Positions 1-8,625 of a DNA stretch of 64,000 bases are shown piece by piece (the stretch's first letter is position 1; the number at the start of each line of letters is the position of its first letter). This stretch comes from an uncultured Megamonas sp. (lineage in GTDB: Bacteria; Bacillota_C; Negativicutes; Selenomonadales; Selenomonadaceae). The stretch lies in assembly GCA_900556715.1 (NCBI GenBank), contig USPM01000001.1:40135-104134 (forward strand), read 5' to 3'. Position numbers and translations under genes: made by a program. The notes beneath the pieces are model-generated. The model was not told the origin of the DNA and did no database searches. It worked only from the letters and a program-made list of their open reading frames with translations.

Positions 1-50
1 GAACGTCAAAAATATTAAATATAGCTAAGTGAGATGGTGATTAATTATTT

Positions 51-1085
51 ATGTGGGAAAAGATAAAATCTATATTAACTACTACTAAATATCAAGTTCG
101 AATTGGCTTGGCTGTAGTATTAATATTTTTAGGCGGATATAATTTATTTTTCATCGGTGATGATGAAGGTCATGGCGATAATATTTCTATAAATATAGAA
201 AGTGGCATGTCTACAGCAGAAATTGCTCAAAATTTGCAAGAACATGCTATAATAAACAATGGTCTTGGTTTTCGCATTTTAGCTCGCTTGGAAGGTAAAG
301 ATACCCAATTTAAAGAAGGAATTTATTATTTTCGCGTAGGTATGAATATAAATTCTGTACTTGATAGATTGGTTCAAGGACCAGAAAGTCAAGTGGTGAG
401 AATAACTATTCCAGAAGGTTTCACTGTAGAAGATATTGCTAATTTATTAGAAAAAGAAAATTTGACTACAAAAGAAGAATTTTGTAAGGTAGCAAAAGAT
501 TATACTCCATATGATTATATGAAAGAAGCTACAGAAAATAAGGATATCAAATATGCTGTAGAGGGTTTTTTATTTCCTGATACTTACGATATTGATAGGT
601 CTTATGGTGCAAAACAAATCATGCAAATCATGGTAGATAATTTTGACCATAGATTAAATAGTAAAATGCGTGAACGTGCTAAAGAGGAAAATTTATCTAT
701 TTTTAAATTAGTAACTATGGCATCTTTAGTGGAAAAAGAAGCTAAGTTTGCAGAAGATAGACCAATTATTGCTGATGTATTTTTCAAACGACTAGAAAAT
801 CATATGATGTTACAATCTGATGCGACTATCCAATATGCTTTAGATGAACATAAGGAAGAATTTAGCATTGAAGATACAAAGCTTGATTCTCCATATAATA
901 CGTATCAACATGAAGGTTTGACGCCAGGCCCTATTGGAAATCCTGGTCTTGCTTCTATTGAGGCTGTGTTATATCCAGCAAATACAGATTATTTGTATTT
1001 TGTGGCAGATAGTGAAGGGCATAATCATTATAGTGTAACGTATGATGAACATTTAAAAGTTATTGATGAAATATATGGTGAATAA
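51..1085 (+). CDS. mltG: Endolytic murein transglycosylase MltG
   Basis: YceG-like lytic transglycosylase that cuts nascent glycan strands at the outer face of the membrane and so sets peptidoglycan chain length. One membrane segment lies near residues 17-36, followed by a LysM-like part and the catalytic domain. The family signature ASLVEKEA is present, with the probable catalytic Glu near residue 228, followed by the typical DATIQYAL and TPGPIGNPGL motifs. At 344 aa it is full length. The start is the ATG at 51. Bases 1-50 may contain the tail of a preceding gene, but too little is visible to name it. Two same-strand genes follow closely, as in the yrrL-yrrM-yrrO arrangement of Bacillus. 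Confidence 0.95.
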   Translation: MWEKIKSILTTTKYQVRIGLAVVLIFLGGYNLFFIGDDEGHGDNISINIESGMSTAEIAQNLQEHAIINNGLGFRILARLEGKDTQFKEGIYYFRVGMNINSVLDRLVQGPESQVVRITIPEGFTVEDIANLLEKENLTTKEEFCKVAKDYTPYDYMKEATENKDIKYAVEGFLFPDTYDIDRSYGAKQIMQIMVDNFDHRLNSKMRERAKEENLSIFKLVTMASLVEKEAKFAEDRPIIADVFFKRLENHMMLQSDATIQYALDEHKEEFSIEDTKLDSPYNTYQHEGLTPGPIGNPGLASIEAVLYPANTDYLYFVADSEGHNHYSVTYDEHLKVIDEIYGE

Positions 1086-1109
1086 ATAATAATTAAGAGG
1101 AATTAAAAC

Positions 1110-1712
1110 GTGGAAGCTTTATTTAAGCAAATGGAAGATTTTGCAAAAGAAAATAAAGTACCAATCATCAATGAAAACGGCAGAAAAGTTTTTATTGATA
1201 TAATAAAAAAATATAAGCCACAAAGAGTTTTAGAAATTGGTACTGCGATAGGATATTCTGCACTATTAACTATTTATTATGGTGCAGAAAATGCAAAGAT
1301 TATTTCTTTGGAATTAGATGAGGATCGTGCAACACAAGCTCAAAATTTTATAAATCAATCTAAATACAAGGATCAGATTGAAATAATCTTAGGTGATGCT
1401 GCTGAAAATATAGGAAAGCTAGATAAAAATTATAAATTTGATATGGTTTTTATCGATGCAGCGAAAGGGCAATATCCTGATTATTTAAAAAAAGTATTGC
1501 CATTATTAGCTGATGATGGAATTATCTTGGCTGATAATGTATTATTCCGTGGATATGTAATGAGTGAAGAAAAGCCCCCTCGTCGATATAAGACTATTGT
1601 AAAAAGATTGCGTGAATACATTGCTATGGTAAGTGATACAGATAAATTTACAACAGAGATTTTTGAAAATGGCGATGGCTTAGCTTTAACTAAAAGATTG
1701 AAAACTAATTAA
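1110..1712 (+). CDS. O-methyltransferase, class I SAM-dependent (YrrM family)
   Basis: Caffeoyl-CoA O-methyltransferase-like protein of 200 aa. The SAM-binding loop EIGTAIGYSA is near residues 43-52, and the acidic/metal motif FIDAAKGQY near residues 114-122 is typical of the family. It starts with GTG, 25 bases after mltG, behind an AAGAGG ribosome site. In Firmicutes the member next to the U32 proteins (TrmR) methylates 5-hydroxyuridine at tRNA position 34; the downstream U32 gene makes the same role likely here. That assignment is from neighbourhood and family, not from specific residues. Confidence 0.85.
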   Translation: MEALFKQMEDFAKENKVPIINENGRKVFIDIIKKYKPQRVLEIGTAIGYSALLTIYYGAENAKIISLELDEDRATQAQNFINQSKYKDQIEIILGDAAENIGKLDKNYKFDMVFIDAAKGQYPDYLKKVLPLLADDGIILADNVLFRGYVMSEEKPPRRYKTIVKRLREYIAMVSDTDKFTTEIFENGDGLALTKRLKTN

Positions 1713-1727
1713 TTATTTGGAGGAACA

Positions 1728-2972
1728 ATGCAAAATACAATAAAAAAACCTGAATTATTAGCACCAGCAGGAAATTTAGAAAAATTGAAAATGGCTATTT
1801 TATATGGAGCAGATGCTGTATATCTTGGCGGAAAACGTTTTGGGCTTCGTGCTTATGGCGGTAATTTTTCTAAAGAAGAAATGATTGAAGGCGTTAAATT
1901 TGCTCATGAACGTGGTAGAAAAGTTTATGTAACAGCAAATATTTTTCCGCATAATAATGATATAAATGAGATTTTACCATATCTACAAGAATTGGTAGAG
2001 GTTGGAGTTGATGCTGTTTTAGTATCTGATATTGGTTTATTCATGCTCATAAAAAATGAAGTACCTGGTCTTGAAGTACATGTTAGTACACAGGCTAATA
2101 ATACTAATTGGAGAGCTGTCAAAGCATGGCAAGATTTAGGAGCAGAACGCGTTGTATTAGCTCGTGAACTTTCCTTTGCTGAAATAAAGGAAATTCGCGA
2201 AAAAACTGATGTAGAATTAGAAATGTTTGTACATGGTGCAATGTGTATTTCTTATTCTGGTCGTTGCTTAATCAGTAATTATTTAACAGGTAGAGATTCT
2301 AATCGTGGAGCATGCACACAACCTTGCCGTTGGAAATATAATTTGACTGAAGAAAAACGTCCTGGTCAATTTTTCCCTGTAACTGAAGATGAAAATGGAA
2401 CATATTTCTTTAATTCTAAAGATATGTGTTTGCTTCCTTATCTAAAAGACATCATTGAATGTGGTGTAGATAGTTTAAAAATTGAAGGTCGTATGAAATC
2501 TATTCATTATGTAGCTAGCGTAGTAAGTGCATATCGTCATGCTATTGATAGTTATTTTGAAAATCCAGAAGAATTTACGATCAAACAAGAATGGATAGAT
2601 GAATTAAATAAAGTTTCTCATCGTGAATATACAAGTGGTTTCTCTTATCATAAAACTTCTTGTGATGATCAAATCTATAATACAACATCTTATGAACATA
2701 CATCTGATTTTGTAGGCTTAGTACTTGATTATGATGAAGAAACAAAAATTGCTACTATACAGCAACGTAATCATTTAACCGTTGGACAAGAAATAGAATT
2801 CTTCCAGCCTGATGCACCTTTATTTAAACAAACTATTACAGAAATGTTTAATGATGAAGGTATTTCCATAGAAGTAGCACCACATCCACAACAGATTATA
2901 ACTATGAAAATGGATAAGCCTGTTGTGCCATATACAATTTTAAGACGTGATGTAGTTACTGAAGAAAATTAA
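1728..2972 (+). CDS. trhP: U32 family protein, probable tRNA 5-hydroxyuridine biosynthesis TrhP
   Basis: Peptidase-U32-type protein (414 aa) of the TrhP/YegQ/YrrO group, needed for prephenate-dependent hydroxylation of U34 in tRNAs. The N-terminal TIM-like part starts PELLAPAG. The Cys motif around residues 172-204 (SGRCLISN, GRDSNRG, CTQPCRW) supplies the ligands typical of an iron-sulfur cluster. A C-terminal beta domain ends the protein. Bacillus has two paralogues (YrrN, YrrO); only one is present here. GGAGG precedes the ATG. It sits 15 bases after the methyltransferase, so hydroxylation and methylation are probably made from one transcript. Confidence 0.88.
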   Translation: MQNTIKKPELLAPAGNLEKLKMAILYGADAVYLGGKRFGLRAYGGNFSKEEMIEGVKFAHERGRKVYVTANIFPHNNDINEILPYLQELVEVGVDAVLVSDIGLFMLIKNEVPGLEVHVSTQANNTNWRAVKAWQDLGAERVVLARELSFAEIKEIREKTDVELEMFVHGAMCISYSGRCLISNYLTGRDSNRGACTQPCRWKYNLTEEKRPGQFFPVTEDENGTYFFNSKDMCLLPYLKDIIECGVDSLKIEGRMKSIHYVASVVSAYRHAIDSYFENPEEFTIKQEWIDELNKVSHREYTSGFSYHKTSCDDQIYNTTSYEHTSDFVGLVLDYDEETKIATIQQRNHLTVGQEIEFFQPDAPLFKQTITEMFNDEGISIEVAPHPQQIITMKMDKPVVPYTILRRDVVTEEN

Positions 2973-2974
2973 AT

Positions 2975-3021
2975 AAAAAAAGCGTTATAATCATTTATTT
3001 ACAGATTATAACGCTTTTTTT
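2975..3021. terminator. Bidirectional intrinsic terminator
   Basis: The stem GCGTTATAATC / GATTATAACGC is flanked by A and T runs, so it can end transcription of trhP rightwards and of the HxlR gene leftwards. Confidence 0.9.
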
Positions 3022-3349
3022 ATTGAGATAGTTTCATTTGATAAGCTTCGCCCCAAGTTTTCATTGCTTCTAGAATAGGTTTTAAACTAATACCTGTTTC
3101 GGTTAAAGTGTATTCAACACGTGGAGGAACTTCAGCATATACTGTTCGATAAATAAGACCGTTTTTTTCCATATCTCTTAATTGAGTTGTTAACACTTTT
3201 TGAGAAATATTTCCTAGAGATTTTTTTAGTTCACCAAATCTTTTTGTTCCTGAAGCTAAATCACGTAAAATTAATACTTTCCATTTATCACCTATTAACA
3301 TAAGTGTTGTTTCTACAGGACATTGGGGTAAATTTTTTGTTTTTAGCAT
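3020..3349 (-). CDS. HxlR family winged-helix transcriptional regulator
   Basis: A 109-aa DNA-binding protein of the HxlR group, which respond to oxidants, quinones or aldehydes. Family features are the early Cys (LPQCPVE), IGDKWKVLILRDL, the recognition helix GNISQKVLTTQLRDM and the wing PRVEYTLT. The start was put at the ATG ending at 3349 because GGTGAA lies five bases upstream; the reading frame continues further upstream without a better ribosome site. It is divergent from a flavin-barrel protein, and palindromes in the shared intergenic region look like its operators. The conserved Cys suggests redox sensing. Confidence 0.9.
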   Translation of the reverse strand: MLKTKNLPQCPVETTLMLIGDKWKVLILRDLASGTKRFGELKKSLGNISQKVLTTQLRDMEKNGLIYRTVYAEVPPRVEYTLTETGISLKPILEAMKTWGEAYQMKLSQ

Positions 3350-3469
3350 AATATGTTCACCATTTCTAGATAAATTATTATTTATTATATAAATGAAAAT
3401 TAAGAAAGTCAATTTATGAATTATATTTAAAAATTTTTATCTATAAAAAATCCTATAGTTTATATAATT

Positions 3470-3536
3470 GTTACTTAGAGGTAACTAAATAACAAAAAAG
3501 TGCTTACTTTACAGCTATATATAGCGAGTATAAAAT
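3470..3536 (+). promoter_or_regulatory. Promoter with palindromic operators between HxlR and the flavin-barrel gene
   Basis: TTTACA (3508-3513) and TAAAAT (3531-3536), 17 bases apart, form a promoter for the rightward gene. The spacer contains a perfect 12-base palindrome, GCTATATATAGC (3514-3525). A second dyad, GTTAC-N6-GTAAC, lies at 3470-3485. Both are candidate HxlR operators; binding is inferred from position. Confidence 0.6.
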
Positions 3537-3580
3537 AAGTTTTGCAAAGATAAAGCAGTTAAATTTTTTAGGAGGTTTTT

Positions 3581-3979
3581 ATGATGAAAAAAGTAATTGA
3601 ATTTTTACAGCAAAATCCTGTACAATATCTTGCTACAGTTGGTAGAGATGGCAAAGCAAAATGTAGACCATTTATGTTTGTTTTGGCAACAGATAATAAA
3701 CTTTGGTTTAGCACAAATAATACTAAAGATGTTTATAAAGATATGCAAAAAAATCCATATATTGAAATATCTATTGCTTCTCCTCAATATGCATGGCTTC
3801 GTTTAAATGGAAAAGTTGTTTTTGAAGAAAATAAGGAAATAAAAGAAGCTTGTATGAATAATCCTATTATTAAAAGTCAGTATAAAACAGCAGATAATCC
3901 TATTTTTAAAGTATTTTATCTAGAAAATCCTCATGGCACAATAGCTGATTTTTCTGGCAGAGAACCATATGTTTTTTGA
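3581..3979 (+). CDS. Pyridoxamine 5'-phosphate oxidase-like flavin-binding split-barrel protein
   Basis: A 132-aa single-domain FMN-binding split barrel, related to PNPOx-like proteins and nitroreductase-like flavoproteins. Visible family features are the N-terminal FLQQNPVQYLATV, GKAKCRPF, LWFSTNNTKDVYKDM (likely phosphate contact) and a terminal FSGREPYVF. AGGAGG precedes the tandem ATG pair. The divergent HxlR regulator suggests it is induced by an electrophile or oxidant and reduces it; the substrate cannot be read from sequence. Confidence 0.85.
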   Translation: MMKKVIEFLQQNPVQYLATVGRDGKAKCRPFMFVLATDNKLWFSTNNTKDVYKDMQKNPYIEISIASPQYAWLRLNGKVVFEENKEIKEACMNNPIIKSQYKTADNPIFKVFYLENPHGTIADFSGREPYVF

Positions 3980-3983
3980 GTAA

Positions 3984-4018
3984 AAAAGCAAGATACTAAG
4001 TAATTGTATCTTGCTTTT
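3984..4018. terminator. Bidirectional intrinsic terminator
   Basis: The stem AAAAGCAAGATAC / GTATCTTGCTTTT lies between the convergent flavin-barrel gene and thiN. Confidence 0.9.
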
Positions 4019-4033
4019 CTATTAAAATGATTT

Positions 4034-4744
4034 TTATTCAAAATATAGATATACACCTAGTATACCTTGTTTTTGAGATATCCAGATGGTATTTTCTTTG
4101 CTATCTATTTCATTGCTGACAGCATAAGGAAGATTATTATTGAGCATGACTTGGTCAAGTGGCCAATATACACCATCAATACTGACACCACTAGACGTAC
4201 CACATAAAGGAAGAAGAGAAATAGCTTTAGGATGTTGTTTGAGATTTAATGTTAAGTGTTCTTCATTATGTAAAAAGAACAATATTTCCTTATCATCGGC
4301 GATACAGCCATAAAAATTTGATTTTAACATACCGTTAAAGCTGAATATACTGCTAAAAGCATGGTCAAAGCGTCCACCCCATGCACCTGTTAAAATAACA
4401 GTTGATGCAGGATATTTATCATCTATTATTTGTAGTGCTAATTGTGTATCAGTAACATCTTTTTTGGTGGGAACTTTTGTTATAGTTACATTGTTATCCA
4501 CTGCCCATTGCCATGCTTCAGAAGAGGCACTATCACCATCACCTATCAATTGGACTGGTTTGATATTTGCTTGCTTACAGATATCTATACCATGGTCAGC
4601 ACAAAACACGTCTTTTCCTTCACTGATAGATTTTAACCATTGTGCATCAGGAGCATTACCTCCGCTCACTAAAATTATTTGATTTTCAGGTATTTTATAA
4701 CCAAATTTTGCTATTAATTGGGGAAGTTCAAGTATATTATTCAT
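4034..4744 (-). CDS. thiN: Thiamine pyrophosphokinase
   Basis: Transfers pyrophosphate from ATP to thiamine, giving thiamine diphosphate. The 236-aa length fits the family. The N-terminal catalytic domain has the conserved LIGDGDSAS and, later, LTGAWGGRFDH, matching the family pattern GxxGGRxDH. The C-terminal beta domain (CGTSSGVSIDGVYWPL, AVSNEI) binds thiamine. Its start overlaps the end of the AraC regulator gene by 8 bases, so the two are probably co-translated. It complements the thiSFGH operon about 15 kb away. Confidence 0.92.
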   Translation of the reverse strand: MNNILELPQLIAKFGYKIPENQIILVSGGNAPDAQWLKSISEGKDVFCADHGIDICKQANIKPVQLIGDGDSASSEAWQWAVDNNVTITKVPTKKDVTDTQLALQIIDDKYPASTVILTGAWGGRFDHAFSSIFSFNGMLKSNFYGCIADDKEILFFLHNEEHLTLNLKQHPKAISLLPLCGTSSGVSIDGVYWPLDQVMLNNNLPYAVSNEIDSKENTIWISQKQGILGVYLYFE

Positions 4745-5624
4745 ATTGTTTAGCCTCTTTATATATATCTATTCTTTCATTTAGAGATTTTTTAAACTCT
4801 CTAGGTGTTTGTTTAAATATCTGTTTAAATGTTCTTGAAAAGGTGGAGTAATCTTTAAAACCACAATCAAAACATATCTGCGTTAAAGCTATTCCAGATT
4901 TAATCTTTTCTTTGGCAAATATTAAACGTTTATTTAATATATATTGATGAATACTGTAACCTGTTTTTAATTTAAATTTTCTCATTAAATAATATTTGCT
5001 TACAAAAAAGCGATTGGCTAAGTAATCAATATTTAATTCTGTAAATAAATGTTCATTTATATAGTCAATGACTGAGTTTATGGTTTTATCATAAGAAACT
5101 TTATGATAAATAGTTAAATTTTTATTATCATTGATGATAGCTCTATTTATTAAAATCATGAATTCCAAAAACTTTAAGTTATTATATAAATTATGGGCAA
5201 ATCCTGTATCATTAGAAGATAGCTCTAAATTTTGTATCTGTTTTAAAATATCATTTTCATTAATATTATCCAAGTTCATAACGTATGAATTGTTATCTTG
5301 TGTGTATTTAAAACAAAAATCTAATTTATCATTGTTATCTGTTTGATTCTTTAAATAGTTAGGATTAATATAGATGATAATGCGTTCATATGTTGTTGTA
5401 TCATTGATTATTGGATAATGAATGCAATTATGGGGAACAAAGACGATATCATAAGGAAATAATTGATATGTTTGTCCTTCAATATTATATTTAACTTTAC
5501 CACTTAAAAATAAAATTATTTTATCAAATTCATGATAATGAGCTTTGAATTCCATTTTATGGACATCTTTTAAATGAAATAATTTAAAATAAGATGTTAA
5601 ATAGCCTTTTTTTTGATATTCCAT
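4737..5624 (-). CDS. AraC family transcriptional regulator with N-terminal cupin domain
   Basis: A regulator of 295 aa. The N-terminal half is a cupin-type sensor (HYHEFDKIILFLSGKVKY, PHNCIHYPII). The C-terminal ~100 residues are the double helix-turn-helix, with YLMRKFKLKTGYS and FKDYSTFSRTFKQIFKQTPREF. The ATG at 5624 is preferred because AGAGGG lies six bases upstream. It overlaps thiN downstream, an unusual pairing; its target could be thiN itself or an unlinked transporter. The ligand is unknown. Confidence 0.88.
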   Translation of the reverse strand: MEYQKKGYLTSYFKLFHLKDVHKMEFKAHYHEFDKIILFLSGKVKYNIEGQTYQLFPYDIVFVPHNCIHYPIINDTTTYERIIIYINPNYLKNQTDNNDKLDFCFKYTQDNNSYVMNLDNINENDILKQIQNLELSSNDTGFAHNLYNNLKFLEFMILINRAIINDNKNLTIYHKVSYDKTINSVIDYINEHLFTELNIDYLANRFFVSKYYLMRKFKLKTGYSIHQYILNKRLIFAKEKIKSGIALTQICFDCGFKDYSTFSRTFKQIFKQTPREFKKSLNERIDIYKEAKQYE

Positions 5625-5840
5625 AGCTATCCCTCTTTTCATAAATTATACTATACTTTATCTAAAACTTTTTGGCAAAAATTTTTTTGTCAACTGTTAA
5701 ATTATAGAGCATTTTTTGCAATATTTTTTGCATTTATCATATAGTATTTGTTATATCTATAATATATAATATAGTCAATTTGAAGATATGCAATAAATAT
5801 TCTGAGTATAGATGATTAATTATTTTAAGGAGTGGAAATA

Positions 5841-6191
5841 ATGTCATTAGTAATGAAAAAATATAAATATAATCATAAAAATTATTTAGTATATGAAAGA
5901 AATCTTTTAGATAGAGAATTCACTACAAGCGAATGGCAGATGATTTGCGATAATAATTTAGGTATTGGAGCGGATTTTATAATTGAAATAATCAATACAC
6001 AAGTGTTCGTCTATAATATGTATGGTCAAAAAATTAAATTAAATAAAGATGTAGAATTTGTAATAGATTATCATGAAGAAAAATCAGCTGATATGCAAAA
6101 GATGATTACTCGTAATATTGAAGTTCGTTTTACAAATTATTATATTAATAAATTAGCAAATGTAGTGATAAAAAAAGCTAATATTGCATGA
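5841..6191 (+). CDS. Small DapF-like (diaminopimelate epimerase) N-terminal half protein
   Basis: A 116-aa protein that I do not recognise as a named family. Residues about 8-60 follow the start of diaminopimelate epimerase: a Lys-Tyr-x-His-x-Asn stretch like KxHGxGND, then ICDNNLGIGAD (GIGAD at 41-45), then VFVYNMYGQKI where DapF has a phenylalanine-rich strand and NADGSE. The CGNG motif with the catalytic Cys and the entire second domain are absent, so epimerase activity is not expected. AAGGAG lies eight bases before the ATG at 5841, and a terminator follows, so it looks like an expressed single-gene unit. Confidence 0.6.
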   Translation: MSLVMKKYKYNHKNYLVYERNLLDREFTTSEWQMICDNNLGIGADFIIEIINTQVFVYNMYGQKIKLNKDVEFVIDYHEEKSADMQKMITRNIEVRFTNYYINKLANVVIKKANIA

Positions 6192-6211
6192 ATTGATAAA
6201 TAGAATATATG

Positions 6212-6243
6212 AAAGCATAGTGATAAATCGCTATGCTTTTTTT
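6212..6243 (+). terminator. Intrinsic terminator after the DapF-like gene
   Basis: AAAGCATAG / CTATGCTTT stem followed by seven T. Confidence 0.9.
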
Positions 6244-6316
6244 ATTGCTAAGCTATAAAATTAATAAAATTTATTCTATAATATAGACAAAATAAAAAAT
6301 AAGGAGATAAAAATAA

Positions 6317-6697
6317 ATGAAGAATATATCTTTAGAAGAAAGATTTTTATCTACAAAAGGTCGAATTAATCGAAAAATATTTATTTTATATGCAATATCT
6401 TTTATTTTATTTTGTTTGTTTTTAATTATACCAACATTATTAATCGTTATCAGCACAACAGATGAAACCATAGTAGATATCAGTGCAAGTATCGTTTCTA
6501 CATTGATAGAATTGGCATTATTACCAAGTTTGTTTTTGGGAATTAAGCGATTACATGATTTAGATAAATCGGCTGTTTGGATAGTTTTATATGTAATTCC
6601 CCTAATAAATATATTATTTTTCATCTATTTGTGTTTACGAAGAGGAACCATTGGTGATAATAAATATGGTAAGGACCCTCTGACATTAGATTTGTGA
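6317..6697 (+). CDS. DUF805 membrane protein
   Basis: A 126-aa inner-membrane protein. The family start FSTKGRINRKIF-type motif (here LSTKGRINRKIF), two or three hydrophobic segments, the central LGIKRLHDLDKSAVW and the tail GTIGDNKYGKDPL are all diagnostic for DUF805. Function is unknown in the family. The ribosome site AAGGAG is present. Its stop overlaps the reading frame leading into a second DUF805 gene, which looks like a tandem duplicate. Confidence 0.88.
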   Translation: MKNISLEERFLSTKGRINRKIFILYAISFILFCLFLIIPTLLIVISTTDETIVDISASIVSTLIELALLPSLFLGIKRLHDLDKSAVWIVLYVIPLINILFFIYLCLRRGTIGDNKYGKDPLTLDL

Positions 6698-6708
6698 GGA
6701 GATTTTTT

Positions 6709-7149
6709 ATGGATTTAGAAGAAAAATATTTTTCTACAGAAGGTAGATTAAATAGAAAACCATTTATTCAGTATATAATTTTTTTAATCATCATGCTATT
6801 GGCTTTTATAGGTATTATTACCATATTGGGATTGGCAAGTGCTATATCTATTGCTATTTTAAGTGAAAATATCAATGATTTAAATTTATTAACACAGGTA
6901 GAGATAATTCCTATTGTATTAGCTGGTATAGTTTCGATAATATTGATCATATTATTTTTACCACTTAATTTTTTGATGATACGTCGTCTGCATGATTTGA
7001 ATTTTAGTGGTTGGTGGATAATATTTCCTATTGTTTTTCCTTGTGGTTATTTTATTTTTATTTTATATTTAATTTTGGCTAAAGGTACAAAGGGTTTTAA
7101 TAAATACGGTGATGATCCTTTAGAGATGACAAAAAGCAGTAATGTTTAA
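6709..7149 (+). CDS. DUF805 membrane protein, second copy
   Basis: A 146-aa protein with the same layout as its neighbour: FSTEGRLNRKPF, hydrophobic segments, RRLHDLNFSGWW and GTKGFNKYGDDPLEM. The start at 6709 follows GAGGAG. Compared with the first copy it has a longer first loop and hydrophobic region. The two are co-directional with about 11 bases between them and end at a strong terminator, so they form a two-gene operon. No function can be assigned. Confidence 0.88.
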   Translation: MDLEEKYFSTEGRLNRKPFIQYIIFLIIMLLAFIGIITILGLASAISIAILSENINDLNLLTQVEIIPIVLAGIVSIILIILFLPLNFLMIRRLHDLNFSGWWIIFPIVFPCGYFIFILYLILAKGTKGFNKYGDDPLEMTKSSNV

Positions 7150-7167
7150 ATACATTACTGCTTTTTT
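7131..7167 (+). terminator. Intrinsic terminator after the DUF805 pair
   Basis: AAAAAGCAGTAATG / CATTACTGCTTTTTT, overlapping the last codons of the upstream gene; it can also serve fabV from the other side. Confidence 0.9.
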
Positions 7168-7182
7168 ATAATTGAAATGATA

Positions 7183-8355
7183 TTATTCAACTAAATCAAT
7201 ATTCACATCTGGATTTACATCTGCATCATAATCTACATTATCAAAACCAAAACCAAAGAGGTTATAGAAGTCATTCCAATAACCTTCTACATCAGCATAT
7301 TGAGATAAATTTTCAGTAGTTACTTTATTCCAATAATCAAAAATAGTATTTTGTACATCGTCTCTCATTTCTAAATCATCAATACGGATACGATGTTCAT
7401 CATCTACTTTTGGTTGTGGTTGAGAGAGGTATTCATGCCATAAACGATACATTTGTTCAATAGTACCTTCATGAACATTTTTATCTTTCATTACGCGATA
7501 CATTACCGCCACATATAAAGGAACAATAGGAATAGCAGAGCTAGACTGTGTTACTAAAGCTTTATTTACAGATATAATAGCTTTAAAGCCTTCTTGACGT
7601 AAAGTGTCAGCTGTTTTATAAAGATGTTGTTTAGCTGCACCGATAGTACCTTCATAATATATTGGATATGTAATTTTAGAACCAATATAAGAATATGCTA
7701 CAGTACAAGCATCATCAGTCAATACATCAGCAGCTTTTAAAGCGTGCATCCAATCAGCCCAATCTTCGCCACCCATAACTTTAATAGTAGCTTCTACTTC
7801 TTCAGGAGTAGCTGGAGGCAAAGTAGCTTCAGTTAATTCATTTGTTTTTAAATTTAAAGTTTTAGCAGTGAAAGGTTCATCAACAGTTTTTAATACGGAA
7901 GAATACATTGTTCCATCAGCTGTTGTACGACGAGGAGCAGCTAAGGAATAAACAACCATGTCAATTTTACCTAAATCTTTTTTTATAAGTTCAATAGTTT
8001 TTTCTTTAATAGCTTGAGAGAAAGCATCACCATTTATTGTTTTAGCATAATAGCCATCGTTTTTAGCGAATTCTTCAAATGCAGCTGTATTATACCAACC
8101 AGCTGTTGCAGTTCTTTTGCCATGTGCTGGTTTATCAAAGATAACTCCAATTGTAGAAGCTCCACTAGCATAAGTTGCACAGATACGAGAAGCTAAACCA
8201 TAACCTGTAGAGGCACCTAATACTAATACTCGTTTACCAAGTTCAACCTTAGGCTGACTTTTTACATATTCGATTTGACGGCGTACATTTTCTTTACAGC
8301 CTTCTGGATGAGAAGTTAAACAGATAAAATCTTTTACTCTTGGCTTGATAATCAT
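7183..8355 (-). CDS. fabV: Trans-2-enoyl-ACP/CoA reductase FabV
   Basis: NADH-dependent enoyl-ACP reductase that completes each cycle of fatty acid elongation; FabV enzymes are triclosan-insensitive. The 390-aa length is typical. Seen: PEGCKENVRRQI at the N terminus, the nucleotide loop VLVLGASTGYGLASRI, SLAAPRRT, and the active-site Tyr-x8-Lys (YYEGTIGAAK) after SYIGSKITYPI. CTCCTT-type ribosome site on the minus strand (AAGGAG) precedes the ATG. It stands alone with about 270 bases of AT-rich DNA upstream. Confidence 0.95.
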   Translation of the reverse strand: MIIKPRVKDFICLTSHPEGCKENVRRQIEYVKSQPKVELGKRVLVLGASTGYGLASRICATYASGASTIGVIFDKPAHGKRTATAGWYNTAAFEEFAKNDGYYAKTINGDAFSQAIKEKTIELIKKDLGKIDMVVYSLAAPRRTTADGTMYSSVLKTVDEPFTAKTLNLKTNELTEATLPPATPEEVEATIKVMGGEDWADWMHALKAADVLTDDACTVAYSYIGSKITYPIYYEGTIGAAKQHLYKTADTLRQEGFKAIISVNKALVTQSSSAIPIVPLYVAVMYRVMKDKNVHEGTIEQMYRLWHEYLSQPQPKVDDEHRIRIDDLEMRDDVQNTIFDYWNKVTTENLSQYADVEGYWNDFYNLFGFGFDNVDYDADVNPDVNIDLVE

Positions 8356-8580
8356 AAAATATTCTCCTTTACTTAGTTATCGCTAAGTTTTATATCATAT
8401 TATCTTAATTAATATATATGGTTATTAATTTGAATAATAATAATATAAATATATATATTATTTATATTATACAACTTAGAGTCAATAATCACAAATAATA
8501 TTTAGATTAAAAATAGATTAATAAAATTATAGTGTATACCAATAAATTTATATTTTATAATTTATTTAATTGCAAAATAA

Positions 8581-8610
8581 TATGGTATTGCTAAAATCAG
8601 CAATACCATA
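8581..8610. terminator. Perfect 12-bp hairpin after scpA
   Basis: TATGGTATTGCT / AGCAATACCATA with a 6-base loop, 15 bases beyond the scpA stop. The T content after it on the minus strand is moderate. The rest of 8356-8625 is AT-rich with no gene seen. Confidence 0.6.
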
Positions 8611-8625
8611 TAAAAATTAATAGAT

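Noticed and set aside
1..50. 3' end of a gene before mltG
   Set aside because: A short frame ends at a TAA near position 18, but five codons are too few to support a feature.
8356..8580. Operator or riboswitch upstream of fabV
   Set aside because: The stretch is AT-rich with many chance dyads; no FapR- or FabT-type site could be defended.
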